This document shows, piece after piece, positions 15,853 to 24,873 of a DNA stretch of 64,000 nt (position 1 is its first letter; each line of letters opens with the position of its first letter). Position numbers and translations under genes: made by a program. The stretch lies in IMG/VR virus record IMGVR_UViG_3300019754_000001, positions 1 through 64,000 of that record; one strand, given 5' to 3'. Below the pieces are notes generated by a model. It saw only the letters and a list, made by a program, of their open reading frames with translations. It did no database searches and was not told where the DNA came from. Origin of the DNA: a virus.

Positions 15853-16894
15853 TAAATATTCAATAGTTGATCAATTCTATAAGAGTGTACAAGAAGGAAA
15901 AGAAGGACTTAACACTGGAATACCTTTTACAGTCACGGGACTTAATGATGTGGTAGGTGGTATAATGAAAGACAACTATTACCTTATAATGGGAAAGTCT
16001 AAGACTGGAAAAAGTGCTTTCATGTATACAGAGTTCATTTTTAATATAGCACTGTCTATAGTAAGAGGTGAACTTAAAGAGGAGGACTTCATCATTGAGT
16101 TATATACCCTGGAGATTGGAATAGTAAAAGTATTAGCTAAGGCTGCAGGTTGGTATATTTACATGACGAGAGGAAGTGAGATATCAGTTAAAGCTATATT
16201 GGGATATAGAGGACCCGCTGCTTCTGGTGTTTATGCACTAGTTGAAGGAGATGAAGTTAGAAAGTTTTTAAGAACAATAGAAAGGGTTGTAAAAGTACAC
16301 ACCACTTTAAGTCCTGTAAAACTATTTAACTATATAACTCCAAAGCTAAAAGGACTGTCTTTAAAAATAGGAGTAGACAGCGAAGGTTCGGATATTTATA
16401 GATTTAAAAACCCATCTTTAAATTATTTATTACTTGTAGACCATGTTTCACTGGCGGAGGGTGGAAAAAATACTAAAGATACTATAGATACAGTATCAGG
16501 TTTACTTAGGAGGTATAGAAATGCATTTGGCCTCATAACGGCACTTGTTCAACAGATAACACCAACTAAGGGAGCTGACGGAGTTAAATACACTTACGGC
16601 CATGAGGATGCTAGGGATAGTAAAGATACGTTTCAAGACTGTGACATATGCCTCTCAATTGGAAGTCCTTTTCATGATAAGATTAAATCTGTTCAGTACA
16701 AAGGAGGAATATACCAAGTATTACCAACATTAGCTAATGGAAACATAGGTTTAAAAGACACACTACGACTCATATCAGTAGAAAAAGATAGGAATGGGTC
16801 ATCATCAACACTACTATCTTCTAGATTTGCTGGGGCTGTTGGACATTTTATGGACATCCCCCTCCCAGAAGATATTGAATACGAAGTAGAATAA
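15845..16894 (+). CDS. DnaB-like (SF4) replicative helicase domain
   Basis: The 349-residue protein has Walker A (G50-K-S-K-T-G-K-S-A) after a short N-terminal segment. Walker B (L-L-L-V-D-H) lies near residues 194-200, and an A-L-V-Q-Q sensor-type motif follows. Together these match the RecA-like core of DnaB family helicases. Full DnaB proteins are about 450 residues and have an N-terminal primase-binding domain, which is absent here. It unwinds DNA ahead of the polymerase. Confidence 0.78.
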   Translation: MNDKYSIVDQFYKSVQEGKEGLNTGIPFTVTGLNDVVGGIMKDNYYLIMGKSKTGKSAFMYTEFIFNIALSIVRGELKEEDFIIELYTLEIGIVKVLAKAAGWYIYMTRGSEISVKAILGYRGPAASGVYALVEGDEVRKFLRTIERVVKVHTTLSPVKLFNYITPKLKGLSLKIGVDSEGSDIYRFKNPSLNYLLLVDHVSLAEGGKNTKDTIDTVSGLLRRYRNAFGLITALVQQITPTKGADGVKYTYGHEDARDSKDTFQDCDICLSIGSPFHDKIKSVQYKGGIYQVLPTLANGNIGLKDTLRLISVEKDRNGSSSTLLSSRFAGAVGHFMDIPLPEDIEYEVE

Positions 16895-17602
16895 ATGGCA
16901 AGAATTGCAGTTATTGGTGGAGCATCGGCTTCAGGTAAAAGTACATCTATGTGCCCTTTTAAAGACGAAGAGATGGGAATAGACATAGTAGGGTTAGATC
17001 CCGATAGAACTATGATAATTAGTGCAGTTAAGAATGAACTACCTGTACTTGGATTAACCGAAGGATATAAAAAGAAAAATAGGTTTATTCAAGAAAATAG
17101 GTATAGTGAGATTCTAGCAATTTTGATGCGTATCATAGAGTCTGCTAAAACAGGCCCACTAAAGATACATAATCTGGTTATAGATGATGCACAATTCTTA
17201 ATGGCATTTGACTTCTTTAACAGGAGAGCAGAAACTGGTTATGATAAATACTCAAAAATTGGATATTCTTTTATTGAGTTAATAGCTATCATAGTAGAAA
17301 AGTTACCAGATGAACTTTGTGTATTTATACTAATGCACACTGAGAAGAATGATAAAGGGATAGAAGACGCCCTTAAAACTATTGGAAAGATGTTAGATGA
17401 GAAGTTTACAATTCCAGGATTATTTAATACTGTTTTAATAGCAGAGAAAGAATTCCAGAAAGGTAAAAAGACAATGAAGTATAGCTTCAGAACTCGCCCT
17501 CATTACATCGAAGACATAGCTAAAAGTCCACTTGGGATGTTTAAGTCAGGTAAGATACCTAACGACCTCAACCTAGTTAGAGAAGGACTTTTAAAATTAT
17601 AA
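16895..17602 (+). CDS. P-loop ATPase, phage AAA/RecA-like
   Basis: The 235-residue protein has a P-loop (G8-G-A-S-A-S-G-K-S-T) close to the N-terminus and a Walker B-like L-V-I-D-D-A-Q near residue 94. A short post-ATPase part ends near R-P-H-Y-I. This layout matches phage ATPases of the Sak4-like or AAA_24 type that act with single-strand DNA-binding or annealing proteins. Its start directly follows the helicase stop. A recombination or replication mediator role is inferred, not shown. Confidence 0.65.
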   Translation: MARIAVIGGASASGKSTSMCPFKDEEMGIDIVGLDPDRTMIISAVKNELPVLGLTEGYKKKNRFIQENRYSEILAILMRIIESAKTGPLKIHNLVIDDAQFLMAFDFFNRRAETGYDKYSKIGYSFIELIAIIVEKLPDELCVFILMHTEKNDKGIEDALKTIGKMLDEKFTIPGLFNTVLIAEKEFQKGKKTMKYSFRTRPHYIEDIAKSPLGMFKSGKIPNDLNLVREGLLKL

Positions 17603-17639
17603 TACCACACACAACAAATTTTTATTTATTATTATCATT

Positions 17640-18677
17640 ATGGCTTTAAAATCATTAAGAACGTTCAATTTCGGTAAAACAGAAGAATTAAACTTAGGTA
17701 TCAAAACACGAGTAGGCTCATCTAAAAGTGTTGAAATCCCACAAGTGGACATTGAAGGAAATCCGTTAGTTGGCGTATCTATGCAAGCATTCGAACTCCT
17801 TTCAAAAGGAACATCTTTGTCACATCGATTTGCTTACCATAAAGCATTTAATTCATATGCACAAGTTATTGAAAATGAATTAACAGGAGATTTAGATACA
17901 AATCGCTTACCAGCACCAATGAAAAAAGTAGCTGACTTTGAAACAGCTATTGCATCCTTACCTGAATCAGTAAGAGCTACTGAAAAAGGTGGTAAAATGG
18001 TTGACATAGAGTATGTTAAATTAGACCCAACTACTCAAGAAGTATTAGAAGAAGTTGCTGAGATTAGTGGAACATTCTACAGATTAGTACACAATCAACC
18101 AGTATACAAACAATACTATACTACTGCAGGTATTCCCATCACAGCTGATAAAACAGGAGCTATCGAAGATGAGAATGGTGATTTCTTTAAAAACACACCC
18201 AATAAATATAGCTACATTTGTAATGTTGGTATTGGTATATTCAATGGTGTTGCTATTAATGAGCGAGGTGACGCTATCAGCGGAACTGAAGGAACATACA
18301 TGGCAGTAGGCCCACGTGACCAAGCAGATTTTATGGTAGGTGCTCCAACTCGCAGTGGTGTTAAAGTTGCTGTTAAATCAATCATGAGCTCTGTATTAGG
18401 ACACCCTGTATACGGTGTATTGGAACCCTCTATTGCTGAGACTGGCAATATTCCAAAAGGTAAATTTAAAGTAAATAAAGGCACTGCTATTGGTATCTTT
18501 AATGCAGCAGGTGAGATTGCTCTTAAATTGGACGGTAAAGACGGACGATTAGGTTACAAATTATCTAACTTCATTCCCGTTAAAAAACGTAACAGTGAAG
18601 CTACAGAAGTTGCAAAAGTAGAAGTAGAAAAAGCTATTGAAACTAAAGGTAAAGCTTTAGATGATATGGATTTCTAG
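17640..18677 (+). CDS. Probable single-strand DNA-binding or abundant replication protein
   Basis: I do not recognise a family, but several features point to an abundant DNA-metabolism protein. The 345-residue product ends in the acidic-aromatic tip A-L-D-D-M-D-F, like the interaction tail of SSB proteins. It is followed by its own strong terminator. Arginine is mostly encoded by CGN (7 of 11 codons by my count), unlike neighbouring genes that favour AGA/AGG, which suggests selection for high expression. It sits between a P-loop ATPase and the primase region. Confidence 0.45.
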   Translation: MALKSLRTFNFGKTEELNLGIKTRVGSSKSVEIPQVDIEGNPLVGVSMQAFELLSKGTSLSHRFAYHKAFNSYAQVIENELTGDLDTNRLPAPMKKVADFETAIASLPESVRATEKGGKMVDIEYVKLDPTTQEVLEEVAEISGTFYRLVHNQPVYKQYYTTAGIPITADKTGAIEDENGDFFKNTPNKYSYICNVGIGIFNGVAINERGDAISGTEGTYMAVGPRDQADFMVGAPTRSGVKVAVKSIMSSVLGHPVYGVLEPSIAETGNIPKGKFKVNKGTAIGIFNAAGEIALKLDGKDGRLGYKLSNFIPVKKRNSEATEVAKVEVEKAIETKGKALDDMDF

Positions 18678-18710
18678 TAGTAAGTAATTACTAATTTTAA
18701 TTTTACAATT

Positions 18711-18739
18711 ACCCCCATCATTAAGTTGGTGGGGGTTTA
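18711..18739 (+). terminator. Rho-independent terminator
   Basis: A 10-bp stem pairs ACCCCCATCA (18711-18720) with TGGTGGGGGT (18727-18736), with one G-T pair and a six-base loop, followed by a short T run. It ends the transcript of the SSB-like gene, leaving the next gene to its own promoter or to read-through. Confidence 0.8.
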
Positions 18740-18766
18740 TACAATCACAATGCAAAAATCATTAAT

Positions 18767-19879
18767 ATGTTAAAATTCGAAAATAAGGCTGAAATAGTAA
18801 ATTACATCGGTGGAACTGTAGTTCGAATCGTTGAATTGAATGGAGACCTTTTAATTAATCCGACACTAGAGCAACTCAAAGAAGCATTGCCAGGATTCTC
18901 TGGGGATGATGAAATGGAGTACACATATAAATCCAAACTAGGATTTGGTTTTACTGATTTCATCTCTAATGGTGGAATGAAAATAGTATCAGAAGAAGTT
19001 ACTAAAGGACCGGAGTTTGATGCTTCTACAATGTCTCCTATGGAGGAAGTAGATGAGGCTAAAGTAACATTAGTTGTAGAATTCGAACATTTTGAAGAGT
19101 CTATTGTTAATAATAAAACTGTTAAGAAAGCAGTTAAAATTAGAAAACTAATGTCCTTTAGATTTAAGAATCACGTATCTATTACAAGTAGTGGTGATAA
19201 GAAAGAAGTATATAACAACTTAGGACAAACGTCTTATATAACTGCTGATGGAACACCCTCATCAGAATACTTCAAAAATGAAAATGTATTTGACTTACCA
19301 TTAGGAGGCCAAGGTTTAGGCTTCAAAGAACTTATCGACTTTATATACAGCTATGCTGCACAAGCAACAGGTAAAGTAGATTTAATATCTGCTGGAAGTT
19401 CTTTTGATAAGGACATTAATCCTGAAGATATGTTTGAAGGAGACTTCAGCGCCATTGTTGACAGGTTCAATGTAATACATGAATCATTAACTCAAGGAGA
19501 CCTTAAACTCTACGGAGCTTTAGTTCTACTTACAGCCACAGATAGCAATGGTAGAACCATTCAAACTTATTACGACAAGTTTGAAAGAGGTGTTATCAAT
19601 GACAAAGGAGAGTTAAATACTACAATGCAGTATATTAAAAATAAAGTAAACAAGTCTAGAGTCCCTAAAGCAGGTAAAGTATACTCTCCAGAATCAAAAT
19701 CGATACTGGTAGGAGTTAATGGTAACGTAGCTTTTGGAACACGTGAGGTTAAACCTTCATATATGGATTTTGTTGCAGTAGCTCCTATAACCCATACATC
19801 AACAGGGTTGCCACCAATATCATCAAATGAGTTTAGTGGTATTCCAGATTTACCAGCTAATCAAAATTTTGATTTTTAA
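18767..19879 (+). CDS. Hypothetical protein, probably DNA-metabolism partner of upstream gene
   Basis: The 370-residue product is acidic to neutral, with a beta-rich middle (about 95-160). It ends I-P-D-L-P-A-N-Q-N-F-D-F, again a tip with aromatic residues and an acidic residue. It is bracketed by two terminators, so it may be a separate, strongly expressed unit. I do not recognise a family. Being paired with an SSB-like protein suggests a role on single-stranded DNA or in recombination; that is inference. Confidence 0.45.
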   Translation: MLKFENKAEIVNYIGGTVVRIVELNGDLLINPTLEQLKEALPGFSGDDEMEYTYKSKLGFGFTDFISNGGMKIVSEEVTKGPEFDASTMSPMEEVDEAKVTLVVEFEHFEESIVNNKTVKKAVKIRKLMSFRFKNHVSITSSGDKKEVYNNLGQTSYITADGTPSSEYFKNENVFDLPLGGQGLGFKELIDFIYSYAAQATGKVDLISAGSSFDKDINPEDMFEGDFSAIVDRFNVIHESLTQGDLKLYGALVLLTATDSNGRTIQTYYDKFERGVINDKGELNTTMQYIKNKVNKSRVPKAGKVYSPESKSILVGVNGNVAFGTREVKPSYMDFVAVAPITHTSTGLPPISSNEFSGIPDLPANQNFDF

Positions 19880-19885
19880 TGAATT

Positions 19886-19914
19886 AGGGGAGTCTTAGGA
19901 TTCCTCTTTTTTTT
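19886..19914 (+). terminator. Rho-independent terminator
   Basis: A 9-bp stem (19886-19894 with 19899-19907, two G-T pairs) with loop TTAG is followed by eight T. It sits immediately before the primase ATG. Confidence 0.82.
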
Positions 19915-19916
19915 AA

Positions 19917-20873
19917 ATGGATAGAGATAGTATTTTAAACAACAGTGAGACCTTATTTACTCATCTTTTAGGTTCTTTACCTATAAAGAGGTATATAAAA
20001 AGTCCACTGAGAGATGAGGATACTACGGCATCTTTTACCTTATATTATTATAAAAACACATTATGGTTTAAGGACTGGGGAGGTAAATATGGTAATGTAA
20101 TAGATTACGTAATGTTACTAAATAACCTTTCTTTTAAAGAAGCTGTGGGTTATATAGAATCCCTCCCACCAATGGCCTACATAAAGCCACCCCCAATAAA
20201 AGAATCTGTAACAACAATAGAGTATAAAGAATACTCTACGTTTACAAAAACAGATGCAATGTATTGGACAGCCTTAGGAGTTTCATCTAAGTTACTTAGA
20301 AAAGAGGGAGTAAAATCTGCAATGCTGCTAAGAATAAATGGAATGCCATTTTATGCTGCATCTGCTGGAGACCCTATATATATTTATACAATTACTCATA
20401 AAGGAGAGGAGCGTTGTAAAACATATATACCTAGAGGGCCAAAAGAGATAAAATTTAGAAATAATTTTCCAAATGTGTCAAGGTACGTGCATGGATTAAA
20501 TACACTTGATAAAAAAGCTACTTATGTAATTATAACTAAATCTGTTAAAGATGAGCTTGTTTTGAAAGGTATGGGTTTTAATGCAATATCTACACAAGGA
20601 GAAGATATAAACATACCTGCATACCTTATAAGGTGGCTGAGGGCTAAATATAGTAATTTATTTATCTTATACGATAATGACTTTACTAAGCCAGACCCTT
20701 ATAAATTTTCAAAGAAGCACGCAAGGATACATAATTTAAATGAATTGAGGGTACCTGAAGTAATACAAGCTACAGACATAGCCGAAGTATATTTAAAAGA
20801 TGCTAGATATGCTAAGTACTTCATTGAAATAAACTTGAATAAATATGGAAAACTTAGTAATTGTAAGACTTAA
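19917..20873 (+). CDS. DnaG-like DNA primase
   Basis: The 318-residue protein has an N-terminal domain arranged like the primase zinc-binding domain (S-P-L-R-D-E...S-F...F-K-D-W...G-N-V-I-D-Y-V-M) but without the zinc cysteines. A TOPRIM region follows, with I-I-T-K-S-V-K-D-E-L near residue 206 and L-F-I-L-Y-D-N-D near residue 248. The K-S form in place of the usual glutamate motif is, from memory, seen in other phage primases. It would prime lagging-strand synthesis for the helicase and polymerase in this block. Its start lies two bases after the terminator T-tract. Confidence 0.75.
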   Translation: MDRDSILNNSETLFTHLLGSLPIKRYIKSPLRDEDTTASFTLYYYKNTLWFKDWGGKYGNVIDYVMLLNNLSFKEAVGYIESLPPMAYIKPPPIKESVTTIEYKEYSTFTKTDAMYWTALGVSSKLLRKEGVKSAMLLRINGMPFYAASAGDPIYIYTITHKGEERCKTYIPRGPKEIKFRNNFPNVSRYVHGLNTLDKKATYVIITKSVKDELVLKGMGFNAISTQGEDINIPAYLIRWLRAKYSNLFILYDNDFTKPDPYKFSKKHARIHNLNELRVPEVIQATDIAEVYLKDARYAKYFIEINLNKYGKLSNCKT

Positions 20874-21219
20874 ATACAGTGGAGGACTTACTGAAGAATG
20901 GGATATTGTTCATAAGCATGAAGATATTGCTTATGAAACAACAAAAATGTTTAAAGGTTATGATTCCTTAGATGGAACTAGAGTAAACCGTAGAATTTAT
21001 AAATCTGAAATAGGAATACCTAAGTTAAAAGTATCGGATTCTGATATAATTAACTTAAAGGAGGGAGAATGGATACGTGTATATGTGGAAAAAGAAGACA
21101 CTAAAAAAGCTTTAAAAGATCTAAAGGAAGTAATAAAGCAGAAGCTTGAAATACTAGGTATTAAAATTGAGGAGTTCTTAGACACTGCAATAGAGCTTAC
21201 AGAATTCTTAGATGCTTAA
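20845..21219 (+). CDS. Hypothetical protein
   Basis: The 124-residue protein overlaps the primase end by 29 bases. It has an N-terminal beta-rich part and a helical C-terminal third with many Lys and Glu (TKKALKDLKEVIKQK). No family is recognised. Confidence 0.6.
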   Translation: MENLVIVRLKYSGGLTEEWDIVHKHEDIAYETTKMFKGYDSLDGTRVNRRIYKSEIGIPKLKVSDSDIINLKEGEWIRVYVEKEDTKKALKDLKEVIKQKLEILGIKIEEFLDTAIELTEFLDA

Positions 21220-21697
21220 TGAGGTATTAAAATATTTATATGCGGCTGCTTTCAGTATACCAAGTTCAGCAGTAGATTTGGCAGAGGTATCTGAAATAAC
21301 ATTTATGTCAAATCTCAAGCTAGACAGTAGGATTAAAATAGTATCAAAAAGAGAATTAATAATTCAAAATAAAACTAAAAAGTATATAAAGGATGGTAAC
21401 GTAATTACTATTATAATCCCAACCGGTACTAGGATTCCAATCATTAAGAAAGTTAAATATCAAAAATTGGATGATTTAACTGATTATGAAAAGAGTCAAC
21501 TACTAGCATTCTTGGGTGGGTTGCAGGTTAATAATAAAGTAATACTGGAAAAGTTAGAGAAAATCATTGTAAACTTCTCTGAGTATAAGATAGACTATAT
21601 AGCTAATAGATTGATAGCTGATGGTAGGAGTGTAAAACAAAGTAAAAAGTATGCTAAGCATTTATATAAGATTAATTCTGACTTTACAGTTTGGTAA
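21212..21697 (+). CDS. Hypothetical protein
   Basis: The 161-residue protein overlaps the previous gene by 8 bases. It contains a predicted beta region (about 40-85) and a helical end. It is the last gene before a 217-base AT-rich intergenic region holding two dyad elements, and so may close the primase unit. Confidence 0.6.
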   Translation: MLNEVLKYLYAAAFSIPSSAVDLAEVSEITFMSNLKLDSRIKIVSKRELIIQNKTKKYIKDGNVITIIIPTGTRIPIIKKVKYQKLDDLTDYEKSQLLAFLGGLQVNNKVILEKLEKIIVNFSEYKIDYIANRLIADGRSVKQSKKYAKHLYKINSDFTVW

Positions 21698-21779
21698 TAA
21701 TTATAATTGGATAGGCTACTAAAATACTAATTTTTTAAAATTATTTTCACTTCACCCCAAATTCAATCAATTTGTAAAT

Positions 21780-21801
21780 AAAGTGTATTTTTAGGACTTT
21801 T
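21780..21801. promoter_or_regulatory. Dyad element copy A (AAGTGT-N7-GGACTTTT)
   Basis: AAAGT and ACTTT arms are separated by 11 bases; within them the conserved core is AAGTGT, seven bases, GGACTTTT. The same core occurs at 21854-21877 (inverted) and 56132-56156. Copies A and B are in opposite orientation, with centres 75 bases apart. The rest of 21698-21914 is very AT-rich with no gene. An operator, promoter or origin site is possible. Confidence 0.5.
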
Positions 21802-21853
21802 CTCGAATTTTAAATAGTTTTTGGTATACTTATATCAATTTTAAAATATCTCT

Positions 21854-21877
21854 AAAAGTCCAAAATTCACACTTTTT
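21854..21877. promoter_or_regulatory. Dyad element copy B, inverted
   Basis: Read on the minus strand this is AAGTGT-N7-GGACTTTT with flanking A and T runs that extend the dyad (AAAAAGT to ACTTTT). It lies 38-62 bases before the ATG of the gene at 21915, the same gene-relative orientation as copy C before the gene starting at 56048. Confidence 0.5.
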
Positions 21878-21914
21878 ACAACACAAAACACATTAAGTAT
21901 TAAAATTAAATTAA

Positions 21915-22187
21915 ATGGGTATATTATTAGGTCTCGATTGGATATCTTTAGTCATTGCAGTATTATTGGTCGCATCACAAGTTTATACACAAGTAAAAGA
22001 ACGTAAAGAAAATAGGAAACTTTACGAAGAGTTAAGTGCTATTTTGCAAGACAGCGAATTATCCCGCACAGAAAAGAGAGATAAAGGAATGAATCTTTGT
22101 AACGAGTATGATACAAAAATGGCTTATGGAGCTTATTGTGTACTTTCTCATGCAGAACTAGAAGAAGCAAAAGAATTAATTGGATAA
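21915..22187 (+). CDS. Small membrane-anchored protein
   Basis: The 90-residue protein has an N-terminal hydrophobic segment (about residues 3-24), then a charged helical part. It is the first gene after the dyad-element region, so it may be the first product of a separately controlled unit. Some arginine codons are CGN. No family is recognised. Confidence 0.65.
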   Translation: MGILLGLDWISLVIAVLLVASQVYTQVKERKENRKLYEELSAILQDSELSRTEKRDKGMNLCNEYDTKMAYGAYCVLSHAELEEAKELIG

Positions 22188-22220
22188 ACAGTAAATAATA
22201 AATAATAAATAAGTATTAAC

Positions 22221-22847
22221 ATGGGTAAAGAAAAAGAAGCAACATCTTTTAAAATAGCACAAATTAACAAGTTTACATGCGGCAAGATAGGAAAATTCAC
22301 CATTCCAGACTCTGAAGATGTAGGTGCACTTAATAGAGAAATTCACGATGCTTTCCTATCAGAGGAGGGGGATTTTATAGGTGATTTTAAACTAGGGTTG
22401 GCCTATCTTACAAACAATATGGTTGTCTGCTTAACTAATCCTGTAGGTGTTGGAGTTGTGTTAAATAAACAAATAACCAACGAAAAGTTTATAAAAGATT
22501 ATAAAGAAACTAAAGAATTAGAAGACGCTGACATTAAAGGTTATTTTGGATACTCTAATAATGGAGGTCAACTTTTCACATTAGGAAATAGAATATTTGA
22601 TGCTGAGTATATACCAGTAAGAGAAGACTATGATGAAAATGAGTGGTTAACTTTTGAATACATGAGAATTGTTGCTGCATCTAACATGGTTAGAGAAAAA
22701 AGAATAACAGGAGATGAAGCATTAGAGCAAATAACAATAACTTCAGTTATTCCATTTGAGATGAGAGGTAAGGAGGTTATAAAATTCTGGAGTGATGCTA
22801 AAAGAGCAGCCATAAACCTATCAGAGTACTTAAATAAAGATTTTTAA
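22221..22847 (+). CDS. Hypothetical protein
   Basis: The 208-residue protein has mixed alpha/beta composition. A Gly/Val-rich strand region lies near 75-90 (VCLTNPVGVGVVLNK). Its last base overlaps the ATG of the next small gene. No motif is recognised. Confidence 0.65.
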   Translation: MGKEKEATSFKIAQINKFTCGKIGKFTIPDSEDVGALNREIHDAFLSEEGDFIGDFKLGLAYLTNNMVVCLTNPVGVGVVLNKQITNEKFIKDYKETKELEDADIKGYFGYSNNGGQLFTLGNRIFDAEYIPVREDYDENEWLTFEYMRIVAASNMVREKRITGDEALEQITITSVIPFEMRGKEVIKFWSDAKRAAINLSEYLNKDF

Positions 22848-23011
22848 TGGAAAAGTTATTTAAAAGAGTTATGAAGGCTTTAAAAAGCTTTATAGAGAGG
22901 CAAAGAGATATAACTAATAATAAAATTGAAATGCTGGAAGCAGAAATGCCTAAAGACTCTATAGACTTTAAACAGGATATTGAAGAAGATGAGCGCCCAC
23001 ATGAAGTTTAA
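22847..23011 (+). CDS. Small helical protein
   Basis: The 54-residue frame starts on the last base of the upstream stop (TAATG), and its own stop overlaps the next ATG in the same way. The N-terminal half is basic and helical (MEKLFKRVMKALKSF); the C-terminal half is acidic. The one-base overlaps at both ends strongly support a real gene. The function is unknown. Confidence 0.68.
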   Translation: MEKLFKRVMKALKSFIERQRDITNNKIEMLEAEMPKDSIDFKQDIEEDERPHEV

Positions 23012-23778
23012 TGTATTACAGTAAGAGAGATAAGGCTTTTGATGTTCTAAATGCAATATTAGGATTCCAACAAGTAAAAAATAATGCAGACTACTGCCTT
23101 GTATGGATGAAGCAAATGGTACACAAACCAAATAGAAAGTTTCCAACAACAGTGTGGGCAAAAACTTTAATGAAGAGAGAAGATGTAATGAAGCACTTCA
23201 AAACACCCCTCAAGAATCTAAAGATAGATTCACTTTATATGCTTGATAGTGAATTTTGTACAAAGTGGATAACTACTGAGGGAGAATCTAAGAATTTTAT
23301 TAAAGCTATTATACCCTTCCCAACGTCAGAATTGACTGGGAGGGTATTTAATGTGCAGATAAATCAGTATTCTAATGACATACCTGAATCTGTAAAAGAG
23401 AGGGCATTAATAGAAGGACTAACTAATGAAGATCAAAAACAAATACTCATCGAATATACAAAGAAGAGTAGGGCGCATACTTACTGGGGTTATGGTAATG
23501 AGAAGAAACTTGTACCTCTATTTACTTTAGGTAGTAAAATGAAATACCCAATATATGAGGAGAAAATAATTGTGGAGGGGGAAGCCAATCACACTATACT
23601 AAACTCTATAGGGATAGATACATCAGACTTCCCTTATAGATTAGACTCCAGCATCATGAAATTAGATGCAATAACTAAATATTTTGGTAAAGCAGCCGTA
23701 GAAGAAGACAGTAGATTTGCTCTACGCTCAATCTTCGGCACTAAATGGAAAGATAATGATTATAGGAATAGCAGGTAG
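23011..23778 (+). CDS. Hypothetical protein
   Basis: The 255-residue protein is globular, with many Lys, Trp and Tyr residues. No domain is recognised. Its 3' end contains composite element E4 (23694-23740) and overlaps the dNMP-kinase-like gene by 23 bases, so coding sequence and a possible regulatory element share DNA. Confidence 0.66.
   Translation: MYYSKRDKAFDVLNAILGFQQVKNNADYCLVWMKQMVHKPNRKFPTTVWAKTLMKREDVMKHFKTPLKNLKIDSLYMLDSEFCTKWITTEGESKNFIKAIIPFPTSELTGRVFNVQINQYSNDIPESVKERALIEGLTNEDQKQILIEYTKKSRAHTYWGYGNEKKLVPLFTLGSKMKYPIYEEKIIVEGEANHTILNSIGIDTSDFPYRLDSSIMKLDAITKYFGKAAVEEDSRFALRSIFGTKWKDNDYRNSR
23694..23740 (+). repeat. Composite repeat element, copy E4, inside a gene
   Basis: The 17-base box here differs by one base from the copies at 4052 and 38992. 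It is followed by the same 18-base spacer, which folds as GTAGA-TTTGC-TCTAC, then by CAATCTTCGGC starting at 23729. It ends 15 bases before the ATG of the dNMP-kinase-like gene. Because it is in coding sequence (A-V-E-E-D-S), chance is harder to exclude. Confidence 0.4.
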
Positions 23779-24412
23779 GACTGGAGTTGGCAAAGACACT
23801 CTAGCTTTAGCAATAAAACAAGTAGGAATTGAAAGCTACGGAATAGAGTGGGAGATTAGAAGGTTCTCGGCAGTTACAAAGAGTATAGTAGCTAGGATGC
23901 TAGGAATATCTGAAGAACTAATGGAGGATAGAGGTATTAAAGAAATGCTATTGGCAGATGCTCTAAGGAAAAATGCCGCCGAGATTAAGCAGGGGAGAGA
24001 ATTACTACTTTCTTCTATGGCTTTGGATAAGGTATTAGAATTAAAGTTTTATAAGTACAATACTGTAAAAGGACTACTTAATGACTTTTATAAACTAATG
24101 GAATCTGAATTTGATCAAAATATATTAATCTTAAACGAATTAATATACTTAAGAGAGAATGAAAATAAGAATATTATATACACAGACATTAGAGACCATC
24201 AAAAGATAGAGTTAATAAAAGATTTAAAAGGGTTGAATATAATGGTAAGTAGAAATAATGTACCAAAGCTTAAAATGGAAAATATGGTAGATTTCTTAGC
24301 TGTTGATATGTATATAGTTGATAAAAAATTAGAAGATTTAGATCTAGTGGCTAGAACAATAAATATAGCGGCCAGTACAACAAATGAATACGATAACAAA
24401 TCAAAAATATAA
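23756..24412 (+). CDS. Deoxynucleoside monophosphate kinase-like protein
   Basis: I chose ATG 23756 (218 residues, MIIGIAGRTG) over an upstream start because the P-loop G-R-T-G-V-G-K-D-T then lies at the very N-terminus, as in phage dNMP kinases. An R-R-F-S region near residue 37 and a late Y-T-D-I-R segment fit the P-loop kinase fold. It probably phosphorylates dNMPs for DNA synthesis, working with ThyX and the reductase. It overlaps the upstream gene by 23 bases. The substrate is not defined by sequence. Confidence 0.68.
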   Translation: MIIGIAGRTGVGKDTLALAIKQVGIESYGIEWEIRRFSAVTKSIVARMLGISEELMEDRGIKEMLLADALRKNAAEIKQGRELLLSSMALDKVLELKFYKYNTVKGLLNDFYKLMESEFDQNILILNELIYLRENENKNIIYTDIRDHQKIELIKDLKGLNIMVSRNNVPKLKMENMVDFLAVDMYIVDKKLEDLDLVARTINIAASTTNEYDNKSKI

Positions 24413-24417
24413 TTAAT

Positions 24418-24873
24418 ATGCTTAAAAGATATAATATAAAAGCTACTTTTAAATTAAGAAACACAACCAAAAGAAGAGCATCCATATTAAGCTACGTATC
24501 TAATGGTATTGAAACAGTAACACACCCCAAAATAGAAACTTTAGGGTATTCAGTAAAGATAGGAATAAACAAAGTATCACTAAGTAGCTTTGCAGAGGCT
24601 AAGAGGTATCCAAATCCAGTAGAACTTGCATCAGGAACATTGATAACTCACGACTCCGTAATAGAGGTTAGGCCCTTTAGAGGATATAAGTTCTTTTGCA
24701 TATACAGAGAGGATGAGACAGCTGAATTTGGATTTGCTGGACAGCTTACATCTAAGAAGCCCCGATTTTCAACTTTTATATCTCTATTTGATTGGGTAAG
24801 AAGTGTATTGCCATTTGAAATGGAAAGAATTTCAAGTGAAGAACTTCTTAAAATGTATCATACGGAACACTAA
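24418..24873 (+). CDS. Hypothetical protein
   Basis: The 151-residue protein is basic at the N-terminus and beta-rich in the middle. Its stop overlaps the next ATG by one base (TAATG). No family is recognised. Confidence 0.62.
   Translation: MLKRYNIKATFKLRNTTKRRASILSYVSNGIETVTHPKIETLGYSVKIGINKVSLSSFAEAKRYPNPVELASGTLITHDSVIEVRPFRGYKFFCIYREDETAEFGFAGQLTSKKPRFSTFISLFDWVRSVLPFEMERISSEELLKMYHTEH

Noticed and set aside
17585-17605. Another dyad element, from a GGACTTTT match before the SSB-like gene
   Set aside because: The AAGTGT half is absent and the match lies in the coding end of the ATPase gene.
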